Notes under the pieces: generated by a model | The model's database searches: none | The model's input: the letters and a program-made list of their open reading frames with translations, nothing else | What the model was told of the DNA's origin: nothing | In this document: piece after piece, positions 1-12,000 of the stretch | How the letters are laid out: every line of letters begins with the position of its first letter | Position numbering within the stretch: the first letter of the stretch is position 1 | Translations under genes and position numbers: made by a program | Assembly: GCA_009363875.1 (NCBI GenBank) | Contig: CM018680.1 | Span: 62,779,279-62,843,278, forward strand | DNA length: 64,000 nt | Direction: 5' to 3' | Source: Mikania micrantha | Lineage: Eukaryota > Streptophyta > Magnoliopsida > Asterales > Asteraceae

Positions 1-1170
1 CTTCAACCCACACAATAGTTTGCTTCAAGTATATTTTATACTGAAGCAAGTTCATTAACACCACACCAATAAAATTTTATATACGTAAGCTCTAGCCTTT
101 TATGATCTTACAATGACATCATGGTCAAGGCCGGCTTATAATATACAGAAAAGCCCTATCTTTAGGCCTCCAAAATCAAGGGGCCCCAAATTTTTAGGGT
201 AAATCAATTTATTTTAGTTGTAACGGATCCTAATTGTGGTAAAATTTATAATTGTTTTTATATTTGTAATTAATAAGTTTGGCAAAATAGGCGGTCTGAA
301 TCAGGATGGGTAACAACCAATATATCATATAGGTTCGGGTCAGGAGACTAATTTCCCTAGAAGATGTAAACACGCACTTTTTCATAAAAAACATGATATG
401 AGTTAAGTTACATGTCCACATATAGTGACAAGATGATTTCTTGGAGGTCGACAAAGCAAACCCTCTCAGCATCTTGAAATTATGTCAAACTTGTAGCAAT
501 GAATTATGTCGATTGAAAACGCATGTGACTAAGGTCTATTTCCAACATGTACATTTGAGAAACATCAAACATGATAACTATCTTTCAAGACAATACAATA
601 TGTATTGATACTTGAAAGGAGACACAAGAATCTTCATCAGATTAATTGAAAACAATTATTACAAAATCTCGTAGTTTGCAAACATAGAGACACGTATTGT
701 GTTAGGTATCACACATGCACACACAAATACACAAAAAAAAGTAGTAAATCAACATAAGAGAATTAACTTGGTTTGGTCAGTGTGACATACGTCTACAAGG
801 AGCAACTAGGGTTTGTATTATTATTAGGTGCTTAAGGAATTACAAGTTAAAATTGCAATATGGTAAGGAGATACAAATAGATTTCTTACTAAAGTTACAA
901 GCTAAGCCTAACGTGTATGACGGCCAATTAGGGATAGCTGGCTATAAGCTTCCACACATAACATGTTAGTTTGTAAGAGAAAATTATCACACACACACAA
1001 TATATATACACACATATTAATCATACTTCTAGTTTTAGTGTTAACAAAAAGTTACTTAATTATGATGAAATAAAAGTGACAAATGAATGACATGATACTT
1101 TCCATACTATGTTTTACTTTACATGTTTGCAAATCAAATGAAATTAAAGCAGCCATTATGATCCTTTTAG
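1..1170. other. left-edge stretch without a recognisable exon
   Basis: No coding segment could be supported here. If the SCPL gene to the right is complete, this stretch would be one of its introns or upstream transposon DNA. Around 150-200 there is a short GGGGCC-containing piece that looks like worn transposon sequence, and 960-1015 holds CA/TA simple repeats. No TSD or terminal repeat was found. Confidence 0.4.
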
Positions 1171-2900
1171 ATTGGGACTTTGGCTTTAAATGAATGGGGG
1201 AACATGGAAGCTGTACAACAAGCCCTCAATGTTCACCAAGTACGTAATCAGGTCCTTTTTGTTGTAAAATTACAAGTAGTTTAGCTATATATCATTGCAT
1301 CTCATTTCATAAATTTTATTATAGGGGATGGTTGGAAAGTTTGAGGAAATCAACTCCACCTTACATTACAACCAAGGAAAGAATGACACAATTTGTTATG
1401 CTTATGACATCTTTAGTAGTTACTCATATCATAAGAAACTTTCTACTAAAAGTTGTCGAGCTTTGATATTCAGGTAATGCACCTACGCCCTCCCTCTCAA
1501 ACTCTTTAACATAATTTCATTGTATTCATTTCATGGGTGGCCCAGGTGAGGAGCAAACCCAACCTCCGTCCCGGGTCCATTTTTACGGGGCGCAAAATTT
1601 TCGTTGTATAGTCATACATGCACATAAATTCATTTAAAAGAGAACCAATAAGTTGCAGAGAAATAAAAAGAACTATTTTATAAACGCATGATTTAGTAGG
1701 AAATAATTATCTTTAAAGTATAATAAGTTACTTTTATGCCCATTAAACTAGGGTGTTCATGAGTTCGGTTAACGTTTATTCGGTTAAATTTTCAATTTTT
1801 TCCCTATCTGAAAACTGAACTAAATTCAGGATGTGGTTCGGTTTCGGTTAAAACCAAACAAACCGATTAAAAACCAAATAAACCGAATTCAACCGAATAA
1901 ACCGAGTTCAATCGAATAAACCGATTGTAACCTAATTAAACGGGTTGAAAACTAAATATACCGATCCAAATAAATTGAATTCAAACTTATATATTATTAA
2001 TAATATAATAAATTTAGATCGAAATTCAGATTAATGGGTTATCCGAATAAACTGAACAAACTGAATTAAAAAAATTCAAATTAATAACTGAAATTCAGAA
2101 TTCGGATACGGTTAGAAACTTTACTGAAAACTGAATTCAGATTCGGATACTGTTAGGAACCGAACTGAAAACTGAATTCAAAGTTTGATTCGGTTTTTTT
2201 GAAAACCTGAATTTAATGTTTGAATTGTGTAGGTGCCTTTTTCTTCGGCTCGTTCTAGGCACCTTAATTCTTAGGGGCATCATTAATTCATTTGATTATA
2301 TATGTGTTTATTGATTGATAGTGGGGATCATGATTTAACATTTCCATACGTTGGCGTTGAGCAATGGATAGCTTCTTTGAATCTTGAAGTTGAAGCACCA
2401 TGGAAACCGTTCTACGTTGACAATCAAGTCGGAGGGTGAGATAGGGTTCCATGCACTTGTCAAAGAAATATATGTGTTATTATAACTTGTTTCATATTAA
2501 CATTTTTGAGTGATTAATTATTTTTATTAAGGTTTTACAACTCGGGTTTTTCCTTTTTCCTCATGCAGATATCTAACAAAATACATGTTAAATAATTATT
2601 CCTTGACATATGCTACGGTTAAGGTGAGAAACAACCATCACATTTTGCTCTACTTATTTAATGTAGTATACGACTTTTTAGTTTTAAAAACACTATAGAA
2701 GTGAAATCATGAATTTTATGTTGAAATTCTTGAAAATTTGTACATTCTGTATAATGTAGTATATGGTACATAAAGGATGTTCTAATGCAATCGAACGTTT
2801 ACAGGGAGCAGGTCATGTAGTTGAGATTTACAAGCCTAAAGAAGCTTTTGTATTAGTACAAAGTTGGTTTTCTTCGCAAGCCCTTTCAAGCGATTCTTAG
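1171..2900 (+). CDS. serine carboxypeptidase-like protein (SCPL), last five exons only
   Basis: Five exons join in frame with GT/AG borders: 1171-1239, 1325-1473, 2322-2435, 2569-2623 and 2805-2900 (TAG stop). The product ends with hallmarks of peptidase family S10. EAVQQALNVH lies in the first exon, the catalytic Asp motif GDHD is at the start of the third (followed by LTFPYVGVEQW), and the catalytic His motif GAGH is in the last. The N-terminal half with the catalytic Ser and oxyanion-hole motifs is not in the window, so the gene either runs in from the left or is a 5'-truncated copy. SCPL proteins are secreted or vacuolar hydrolases; many plant members act as acyltransferases using glucose esters. 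The sequence alone does not say which type this is. No frameshift or stop is seen in the five exons, which favours a working gene or a recent duplicate. Confidence 0.85.
1750..2230. mobile_element. hAT-like MITE remnant inside an SCPL intron
   Basis: The 848-bp intron 1474-2321 contains a block starting TAGGGTGTTCATGA followed by many degenerate AACCGAA / TTCGGTT units. The same start and internal style occur in the complete element at 61062-61440, which has an 8-bp TSD. A matching right terminus (TGAACACCCTA) was not found here, so this copy is truncated or badly worn. Confidence 0.5.
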
Positions 2901-3005
2901 TTCACTCATTTAATCACTGGATCCATCATTATTGTAGTCATGTTCTCTTGTGTTTCGGTTCTTGTGTGTTGGTTCATCTAGCTCAATTGGTGTCTACACC
3001 TAAGA

Positions 3006-4430
3006 TACCATCATATGTGTTTCTACTATAAGTTCTTTTCTACTAGAACCATAAACGCTAGTATCAAAACACGTGAACTTCGTATACAATGCTAGAAAAT
3101 TCAACATGCAGTGCACAAAGCCGAACGTACATTCTAGATCCATATTTTTATAAGGGCGAATGTGATCTCCCTCTCTCTCTTGACACACCCACATATACGA
3201 CACACCATCGTATGTGTTTCTACCATAAGTTCTTTTCTAATCAACTCTGTTTGCAAAAAAAATTTCTTAAAAGTTATGAAGATGCGAGAACTAAACACTA
3301 GGATTGATGAACTACTAGGAATCGTCTTTGCAATCCATAATCAAGAAATCAAAAACAGAAGAACAAGAACAAGAAAGTACCTATGTTTTTGATAATATGT
3401 TCGAGCATTTATAGACAACATAGTTGTGTTTATATAACCCTAATCACAATTACAAAGATTCCAATTTGACATATATATTACATCCTTAAACTTATTACAT
3501 ATACTCAATTTGACATAAAAAACATACTTTGTATAAAATACTTTTTTGACCCATTAAGATGTTTAAGGGACAGTTAATTTGGGTCTGAATGCGTTTGAAT
3601 ATGAAAGGTTCAGATTCAGACTGTTTGTTTTGTGAAAAAACACACTTGAATGGGTAAAAATGTCTGAACTAAGGTCTAAATCATTGAGACTTGGAAAGTG
3701 GTCTGAACCATTCAGACTTGGAAAGACGTCTGAATGAGAAGAGAAAAGGGTCTGGGAAGAGGGCGACGACCGCCACTCCACCGCCGCTCCACGGACGACC
3801 AAGGCAACCGATGATGTCCCCGAACAAAGGCAACCGAGGGGGGAAGACGATATGTGATGAACGACGAAGATGAGGCTGGCAAAGGCGACCGAATTGAAGG
3901 CAAAGACGCGGGATACCGACGTCTGCGATGAACGACGTCTCTGACCTAGTTCGATCGAAGGCGAATACGATGTTGACAATAACGAATATCAACAGCGAAT
4001 GCCAACGGCGAAGAGGACGATGAAGATGTCGATGGGGGTGGCTGAAATTTAAGGTTTCGTCTTGGTATTTTGTATTTTGATTTTGATGCTAAACCAAACA
4101 ATATAACCAGTTCAGCACTTAACGATTAGGATCCTCTTAACCATTCAGGAATTTTATTCATTCAACATTTAATGATTCAAACATTATAAAATGAGCCCTA
4201 ACTTGAGTTGACAATTACTAATGCGAACAATATCAAAACAAATAAACTTCATGAACATGATACAATGCTAGAAAATTTAACTGCATAAGTCGTATAAATC
4301 TTGCAAACATTCTGGATTCATTTGTATGAGGGCGAATGTGATGTAATCTCCCCCTCCCTCACTCACTCTCTCTCTCTCTCTCTCTCTCTATGCACACATA
4401 TAAAACACACACCATATATACAACGCACCT
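3006..4430 (+). repeat. diverged direct repeats flanking a MITE
   Basis: A block including ACAATGCTAGAAAATT and GGGCGAATGTGAT, followed by a CT-rich run, occurs at about 3060-3180 and again, diverged, at about 4240-4390. A smaller duplication is seen at 3006-3047 and 3197-3240, sharing GTGTTTCTAC and ATAAGTTCTTTTCTA. The Harbinger-like MITE at 3567-4198 lies between the two larger copies. No protein is encoded with confidence; the overlapping reading frames here have no recognisable motifs. A (CT)n microsatellite occupies about 4366-4389. Confidence 0.55.
3567..4198. mobile_element. PIF/Harbinger-like non-autonomous element
   Basis: The 632-bp block begins GGGACAGTTAATTTGGGTCT and ends in the complement of GGGCTCATTTTATAATGTTT. 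These termini are weakly inverted (about 14 of 25 positions). It is flanked by TAA on both sides (3564-3566 and 4199-4201), the 3-bp duplication typical of PIF/Harbinger. Both ends carry repeated TCTGAA / TTCAGA subterminal motifs. The interior 3700-4060 is unusually GC-rich for this window and open on several frames, which could be captured gene sequence, but no product could be recognised. Confidence 0.5.
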
Positions 4431-5156
4431 ATTTTTATTTTATTACTTAAAATATTAAATTATATGAAATTAAAATAATATTTCATATCAATTAAAAGAT
4501 TGATTTATAATTTCTAAATTTTTATTATTGATTATTTATTATTTTTTATTCAATCCGTATGATACATGGCATAATAATCTCACCCGCTAATAAGAAAGTA
4601 TACTTCAATTAAACAATATGTTTTTAGGTTTTTAAAAAATGAAGATTGAGTTTTCAGTTAATAATATTATATACATACATAAGTGTCTAGATCAATCACA
4701 AAGTTTTACTCGCTAACCAAAGTGCCCAAAAGTAATCACAAAAGAATTAGCCAACCATCATGTGTCTTGATTGAAATCACGATTCCTTGAAAAAAGTTAT
4801 GCATTGGGTTCCTTAAAGGCTCAAAATCTTCCCTTTTTTGTTCATAAAAAATGTAGAAGTTATTTGGATAACCGAGCTATATTTAATTTATTAACTTCAA
4901 CTCGTTTAGTATCAACAAAGAGAAAAGCAATTTCCGGAAACCATCATCGAACTGCAATCGTAATCTATTTGATCTTATGTTCGGCTACACCATCTGGAAC
5001 AACAAGCGAAACTGTGAAACACCCTGAACATACCATTCACCATCGTTTAACTTAGCAGCCAGAAAACCTGCAGTTGATGAACATAATATGAAAGTTTTCC
5101 AAACATATATTGACATATAATGTATTCTGCGAATCATGAACGTAGTTGGAAAAAGG
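4202..5156. other. intergenic, no supported gene
   Basis: AT-rich sequence with the CT microsatellite near its left end. An open frame at 4771-5055 (94 codons) shows no domain, no conserved motif and no splice context, and was not accepted. The stretch ends at the solo LTR target site. Confidence 0.4.
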
Positions 5157-5161
5157 GAAGT

Positions 5162-6885
5162 TGATGTGTTGTAAAACACATCTATTTTTCCATTTGTTTT
5201 GTTTAAGTTTATGTACAGTTTGTTCAGTTTTGGAGTCGATTTAAGCTGGTGCTTCATATTTCTGTAATTTGGTGCTTGCAGGTAATAAACACATATATTT
5301 GGTGATAAAGTACAAAGAAACAAGCTCACGGTTGGATAAGGACGGACCCGGAAACAAGAGAAGAAAAAAAACTGAATTCTGAAATCTGTCGCGCTACGCG
5401 ACAACAATTTGAAACCCTGTCGCGCTACGCTAGAGGTGGAAAAGACCAAAATACCCTCTGACATCTGTCGCGCTACGCGACGGATTTGGTGTATCTGTCG
5501 CGCTACGCCACAGACTTAAAATCGCAGAAAATCAGTTTTAAGCCAAAAAGTCGAAAACCCTAGGGGGATATACGTTTTTGAACGGTCAGAGGCGACTAGG
5601 AGGACGAAGAAAGGCTATTCTAAGGGGATTAGAAGGTTGGGAAAGCGTTGGATTGAAGATTGAAGGCTTGGGATCGAAGATATCGGGTGTTCTTCATTCG
5701 GTTTTTTTTGTTTCTTTGTTTTCTGTGATTTCCATGTTTATCTTTGGCTTTAATCAGATTATGGATTGTATTCATATGATGTTTCTTGGCTAATCTTGTA
5801 GAACTACCTAGGTTTTGATGATTGCACATGTTTAACATTGGTTTTTATTGGTTTTGGATTATGTTTATGTGATGAACTCGATCATGATGTAACAAACTTG
5901 GATTGGATTATTGGATGTTTTATGTTTGTCTATGATTGTTTATGGATTGATGATTTACTCCTTGTGTGCCTTGGTGAAAGTCTTTCATGTAATAGGTGCA
6001 TGCTAGGTCAATTACTGTGTGTTTTTGATTCTTGGATGGTTTACTGCGTACGAGTTTATCATAGGAGTTATTATCTTGATATAGATAAATTAGATGTGCA
6101 ACCAATCTTGATAGCCGTGAGGTGAGAGATTGTCGGTTTGTCTAGGGTGTTAGATTTGCTAGTTTAGAAGCTTTGTGAGAAGATCTTTCTAGTTCATCTT
6201 ATATCTTTGCTTACCGAATCCAATAGGAAAACCCAAGTTATCCCTAGCATTTAAGAAAACTGTGACTTTCGCGCTGTGAGGTACATAGTTCAACAGTTAC
6301 TTCTTAGGTGTTTTGAGATTATCGTGCCGTGAGGTAGATTGTCTAGCGGATACATTTTGAGTGTAATTGGATGACCTGTGAGGGAAATCCATTTAACCGG
6401 TGGTTTAACGGCTTCTAGGACTCTTAGTTGACAATCCTTGAGAAGGGTCTAGGGTGCTCTAGGTTTCCTTTGAGTTTAGTATTTTAAGATCCCGGTATCA
6501 CATAGTTTCCATTAACCGATAGATTCTTTGTTGAGCATGTGTAGGATTCATACCTAGGTAGTGTTCTTTTCTCGTCTGATCTTCGTTTCAGTTTGGTGTC
6601 TTTTCTTTAGTCTTTATTTAAGTTAATCTTAGTTTTGTTAGAAAACCCCCCTCCTTATTATTATTTTATTTAAGTACAAATTTTGTATAGATAAGTCATA
6701 GAGTCTAGTTAGTACAGTCTGTAGAAGTCTGTGGGTTCGATATCCGGACTTGCTTTGCTCTGCTGCATACGATAGGTACACTTGCCTGTCGGTAGCTTAG
6801 GTTTTAGAGAGTCTAGATTTATTACTTTGTGTCTATTTTAGAGTCGGTTTTTAGTTAGTTTATTAGCTAAGCTCCGTCGACATCA
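5162..6885 (+). mobile_element. solo LTR (Ty3-gypsy, Tat/Athila-like)
   Basis: A 1724-bp block starts TGATGT and ends ACATCA, an inverted terminal pair, and is flanked by the 5-bp direct repeat GAAGT (5157-5161 and 6886-6890). No coding region or second LTR is nearby, so this is a solo LTR left by LTR-LTR recombination. Near its 3' end lies GTGGGTTCGATATCCGGAC followed by a CACTTGCC-like stretch, a pattern familiar from LTRs of Tat/Athila-type gypsy elements (established knowledge, from memory). Orientation is inferred from that pattern. Confidence 0.8.
5387..5512. repeat. four GC-rich hairpin motifs in the solo LTR
   Basis: TGTCGCGCTACGCGACA at 5387-5403 is a perfect 7-bp inverted repeat with a 3-nt loop. 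Three further near-copies follow at about 5418, 5466-5482 and 5496-5512, with one or two changes each. They lie in an otherwise AT-rich LTR, in the region where U3 promoter elements are expected. Confidence 0.75.
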
Positions 6886-6890
6886 GAAGT

Positions 6891-7351
6891 CAAAGTGAGG
6901 TGATATTCAAATGATAAAGTAAACTCAAGGACGGATCCAAAACTTTGGGTGTGGGTTCACGGTGAGTTACGAAGAGTGTATCATTAATGTAATTTTCCAA
7001 CTATTTTGCCAACTAGAATGGGGTAAACGATATTTCGTAGAGAATTCTTGATAATCAATGCTTGAATTTCTATAGGATCGTGTTAAAAACACTTTTCGAA
7101 GAGAATTTTCGAAGGGCGCTGCCCCTAGGACCCTGCAAGAGATCAAAAATCTTAAACGTGCACTGTAATTACGCAATGAACATTACAAGATCTAAATTAA
7201 CCGTCAAACCAACAAGAAATTTTTATGACCAGTTATATCTAATTGAAGCGTCTAACAAAAGTAAACCTACTAAAAAAATTCTTAAATCCGCCGCTATGTA
7301 AACTATCAACTGTCAAAAGATATAAATGGTAATCCTAGTCTAATGGTTGTG
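6891..7351. other. intergenic between two LTR elements
   Basis: No gene or complete element is recognised. The piece at about 6936-6980 (ACGGATCC, then GGGTGTGGGTTC) looks like the edge of an old transposon, but no partner terminus was found. Confidence 0.35.
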
Positions 7352-7356
7352 CAGTC

Positions 7357-7660
7357 TGTTGGTTCAAGACCCAATTCACACACACTCACTTACTGATCTT
7401 GCAGAAAAGAAAAGGAAAATGAAAGTAAAAATGGATACTTCAACTCTTACGTTTCTTTCATAGATTGAATGTTAAATACACATATGGCAAAGTAAATAGA
7501 CCCACTACTCCTTCAAAATAGGAAGATTCATCCACTAACATACTCCACTACTAAGACTCTTTCAAACTCATAACTAGCCTAGATTATCTAATTAAACAAA
7601 TGACTCATTAACAAGATACTGACCTGAACCATAAACCGACCCATCAAGATTAATCTAACA
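7357..7660 (-). repeat. 3' LTR of the compact LTR element
   Basis: 304 bp, nearly identical to 8753-9056. On the minus strand a polypurine tract AAGGGGGTGAA (complement of 7661-7671) abuts it, which marks it as the 3' LTR. Confidence 0.85.
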
Positions 7661-8738
7661 TTCACCCCCTTAATCTTGATGTCGGATGTTGCTACTATTT
7701 CAATTCTCAGTTCTTGCTACCTTCTATAGCCATCAACAGCTATCTATTCCTTTTGATGTCTCGGTTCTCGTGTGTCAACAAGAAAAGTACCGGCTCCTTT
7801 CCATTATCCAGTAACCAGCCTTGTTTTGTGTGCAAATTAGACAACAAAAGCTTCTTCTTTCTTATTTGTAGTTCCTGCAACGGTCATCTCTTGGCCTCTT
7901 ACATTACAGCCAAGGGCTTGCACACCCCTTAAATATTGCCAAAATTCCACATAAACCTCCGGTCCTCCACTGTTGCTGCTGCCATCAATACTGACCAACA
8001 CCATCGGCTTTTTTTATTTACTTCACGTTCTTGCTAGCTTTTGCTTTTTCTCTTACTCATGTATTCTTTCTACTTCTTGCTGACCTTTTAATCTTGCTAT
8101 GTTACTTGCTTCTTGCTAAATTAACTAGCTTTCTTGATACTTAAACTTGCTTCACTTTACAGGCTACTTGCTACCTGCATATGTTCTTGCTTTGGAACCT
8201 CTCTTGCTTGGTTCGGATTCTTGCTCTTGCTAATGAACCACACGAGTTCAGTTTCTTGCTAACATTCGGTTTCTCTTTCTTTCTGGATCAACAAACCCGA
8301 GCGGCACGTGTCTTTCTTCACGGTACCAACTTTCTTTCTTTCTTCTCAAGTTGTTGATCTTAATTTCTCTGCTGCGATTCTTTCTTAATACGCTGCACTT
8401 TCTTTCTTTTTTTCAGTACCATCGGTCTCTTTCTTCTTTCTTGCGAGATCTTTCTTTCTTACTAAGGGACGCCAGCCTCTTTCCTCCTTTCTTGTGACAT
8501 CTCTTCTTTCTTAGGTGATCATTCGGTCTCCGGCCACCACTTCCGGTCTTCGCTCGATCACATAGATCGACACACTCTTGGTTCATCTAGAGCATTTTCT
8601 TTCTTCTGATCATCATCTGCGATCAGCCATTAACAACCTTTCGCGAACTCTTTCATTCTTCTCAGCCTTCTTTCCTGCAGTTTAGAGGGTTGCACCCCTT
8701 CTCCGAACACGACTCTCAAACCGGCCCCTGTTAACCTT

Positions 8739-8750
8739 GCTCTAATACCA
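8739..8750 (-). promoter_or_regulatory. primer-binding site, initiator tRNA-Met
   Basis: The minus strand reads TGGTATTAGAGC, one base different from the usual plant TGGTATCAGAGC. It would prime minus-strand DNA synthesis of the compact LTR element. Confidence 0.7.
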
Positions 8751-8752
8751 AA

Positions 8753-9056
8753 TGTTGGTTCAAGACCCAATTCACACACACTCACTTACTGATCTTGCAG
8801 AAAAGAAAAGGAAAATGAAAGTAAAAATGGATACTTCAACTCTTACGTTTCTTTCATAGATTGAATGTTAAATACATATATGGCAAAGTAAATAGACCCA
8901 CTACTCCTTCAAAATAGGAAGATTCATCCACTAACATACTCCACTACTAAGACTCTTTCAAACTCATAACTAGCCTAGATTATCTAATTAAACAAATGAC
9001 TCATTAACAAGATATTGACCTGAACCATAAACCGACCCATCAAGATTAATCCAACA
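8753..9056 (-). repeat. 5' LTR of the compact LTR element
   Basis: 304 bp, direct copy of 7357-7660; the few differences seen are C/T transitions. It is followed on the minus strand, after two bases, by the primer-binding site. Confidence 0.85.
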
Positions 9057-9061
9057 CAGTC

Positions 9062-12000
9062 GTTTAACCAGGTCAGTGTTCTACCTGGTTTCCCTATAGA
9101 TTGTTTTTAGTTTTCCTTTTTGTTCGTGTTGGTTTTATTCTGCACGACAGATATTTTCTAAACTTCCAAATTCTTACTGTCCCACAATTTCTAAAAATGT
9201 TAAACAAAGAAAATATTGTCTAATCAATAAATTAGTATTAATAATCGGATATAAATCAATAAAATACACAAGTTCAAAACTAGTCACATTAACTTGAAAT
9301 AAAATAAAAATTTCAGGTATTTGAACCGTGAATGATTCAAGAATATTACTTGCTATTGCTAGTTAAACCAAGGTACGAAATTTCTTTTGTTAACTTACAG
9401 TATAATTTCACTTTGCTTCAGTGCTAGTTCGATTAAGTTAACATGTTATCATTTTCTTCCTCATTATCATACAATTATAATTATTTGTATGTACGGATAT
9501 ACATAATTTAGTCTTGATATGTTCCTTTTATTTAAAACGTGTAATATGTTTCATAACTTATACTTGTTATTGTACCTTCTACGGAAGTAACAATTTAGAC
9601 TTATATGATTATAAGTTTATCTGTTTATTGTTATAATAGCTTTCAATTCGTTACCCGAGCATTTCAGAGACGTTATTGAGGCGTTAATAATGTGACACTG
9701 TTAGTGAGAGTGTGTAAGGTTCACGGTGTCTTTATTTAGTACTTATTAGGTACCTTGGCCATAATAGGCGAATGTATATATCCTAGTTCAATAAAAGTAA
9801 AAGTACAAGAAAAGGGAGAATGGAATTATTTGTGAACGCCACACACACCGTTTCTGGTTCATGGACTAGCTTTCTTATATCATTCAGTTCACTTTAGGTT
9901 TTGGGTAATTCCTTATGTTAAACGACCTGTTTTATTTATTCATTTGTTGTTGTGTAATTCAGGTTAGTTTTGCAGAAGACTTCATTTTAGTTCATTAATA
10001 GATTTCTGTTCATTTTAGTGTTTAATATTTAGTTCTTTGTTATACGTTCGGTTAAACACTAGTTATATATGTTAACATTTGGTTATAGTCGCTTTAACTT
10101 ATTCATTTATCAAATTACTATTGTTTATCCATTACTGAGCATTGTTTGGGTTAATTGTATTTTCCTTTCTAGTGTTTTCTGGTTTATGTAATAGGAAATC
10201 AAGGACATTGGGTAATACGATGAGAAATTATTGAAGATCAAGAATTGTTTTTATTTTGAAATGTAACAAGCAATTAATTGGGTTCCTTTGTTTTACTTTG
10301 GTTGTTTGAATCGCCAACTTTTAGACCGTTATTTTAGTAGAACAACTGTTGTTTTTGGTTTGATACCTGTAATAGTGACACTTCAGCTCTAGTCGGATTA
10401 GAGTGTTACATTTATGATAGCAGAACAAAGGCTCTTTCGGGTAGAAAACTAAAACTTTAAAAACAAACTTGTGAGGTATTAGGTAGATATTGGGTTCGGA
10501 TCTTCCCTTTCGATTGAAATGTAATCTGTTGTTCATACGAAACTCCCATTTTAAATGCCTTTTAAAGGAGACATGAACAACAACAATGATGTGAAAAACG
10601 TAACCTATAAGTTGAATCTTAAACTGAACTATAAAATTTAATCTTAATGCTACACCCAAAATCAAAAACCTTAAATCTAAATTGTAAAGCTTAATCCTAA
10701 AACAGAATGACAAACTTAAAAGCTCATTAACTAGAATAAAAACACAATGGGCTAAAAATATAAATTATAAATCAGAAAAACTAATCTTTAAAGAAAATTG
10801 ACAAGCATGATAGATACTATGATGAGAAGCAACAAAATAAACATAATGATGACGGGTAAAAATACAAAATAAGATGAACACCTAAATTCTTATGACGAGC
10901 TGATTCCATTGCCGCAGATTGAGTGCAATTAGAATTCTTTGAACTGGTTTACGAGTGGTTAAAAGTCCATTTGATTTTACTCTTTTTTTAAACATAAACA
11001 CACTATTTACAATAATCTAATACTTACCGAGCCGAGCAAACGACTATTAGCTAGTAGTGGGCTTGAACTAGTTTTGTAAGAAACAAACGAACTTACCCAG
11101 TAGTGGGCTTGGACTAGTTTTGTAATCGAGCAGAGCCGAGCCATGCCTGGCTCAAACTCGAGCTCATCAATTTTCAAGCCAAGCCTTAAAAATTTCGAAC
11201 TCGTAAAAAAGTCGAGTAGAAGTTAGTATAATATATTTTTGATATTGGATATTATAATTATTTTTGTTATTTTTGTTATAAGTTTATCGTAATTGATACA
11301 AATACCCTTAAAATTTATCTGGTAATTGGATGGAGACAAACATGAGGAGTAAATGACATAAAAACAAAGATTACAATGTTAAATTGGCAAAATTTAAGAA
11401 TCTGGATAAAAATTTTAAGTTTTTAAACCATAGAGGAGCAAAACAACAATTACTCTACTAAATATAAATAAATATTCATATTGAGGACAAGTAATTCAAC
11501 TTGTCTTGTTACTTAAATTTCTTGAGAATAATTAAATCGGTAATTTAACATGTGTTGAGTAAATTTTTTTTATCTATCTAGATATTGAAAAACATGAAGT
11601 TTTAAATTGTTTAGGCTATAAGTTATTTAATGCTTTGTGGTTACTTGCAAGTAAGTGTAGTCTTGAAGATCATGATCTTTATGAAAAGAACAATTTTGAC
11701 CTTCAACTTTTACACATGTGTATTGACGACTTGATCCTTTAATTTCTTTTAGTTGTCACCCATTTTTTTTTCTTTTTATTTTTAATTTTTAGTTTTAGAA
11801 TAAATTGTTTTCTTTTGTAACTTTTACAATGTTGGTTTTTAAATTACTGAAAATATGTTATTGCAACATGTTTGTTTTATCAACGTATTGGTATATATTT
11901 TTATTAAAAACAAAGACACTTATGTTTCGACATTAAATTTATTCAAGATCAAGCTGACTTAAATATGATGTGTTTAATTCTTTTTTAATGCTTTTCTACA

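Larger units (their letters stand above)
7357..9056 (-). mobile_element. compact non-coding LTR retrotransposon (TRIM/SMART-like)
   Basis: A 1700-bp element with two 304-bp LTRs (7357-7660 and 8753-9056; TGTTGG...AACA ends) and the target-site duplication CAGTC (7352-7356 and 9057-9061). A primer-binding site complementary to initiator tRNA-Met lies on the minus strand beside the right LTR, and a polypurine tract beside the left LTR, so the element runs on the minus strand. The 1.09-kb interior codes for nothing recognisable and consists largely of CTTGCT- and TTTCTTTCTT-type pyrimidine repeats. The LTRs differ at about three positions by eye, so the insertion is fairly recent. It must be moved by another element's proteins. 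Confidence 0.85.

Noticed and set aside
3563..3992. Overlapping open frames of 60-138 codons on both strands
   Set aside because: They lie in the GC-rich MITE interior, are open on several frames at once and show no motif; treated as composition effects.
4771..5464. 94-codon plus-strand and 159-codon minus-strand frames
   Set aside because: No domain, and the minus frame runs through the start of the solo LTR and its hairpins.
6726..6745. GGGTTCGATATCC as a tRNA T-arm
   Set aside because: It lies in the solo LTR, in a pattern typical of Tat/Athila LTR ends, and no tRNA fold surrounds it.
7341..7356. A-box-like TAGTCTAATGGTTG next to the compact LTR element as a tRNA or SINE
   Set aside because: No matching B box at the right distance after removing the insertion, and no cloverleaf could be drawn.
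10321..10713. 130-codon minus-strand frame
   Set aside because: AT-rich, no recognisable motif, no splice or promoter context.
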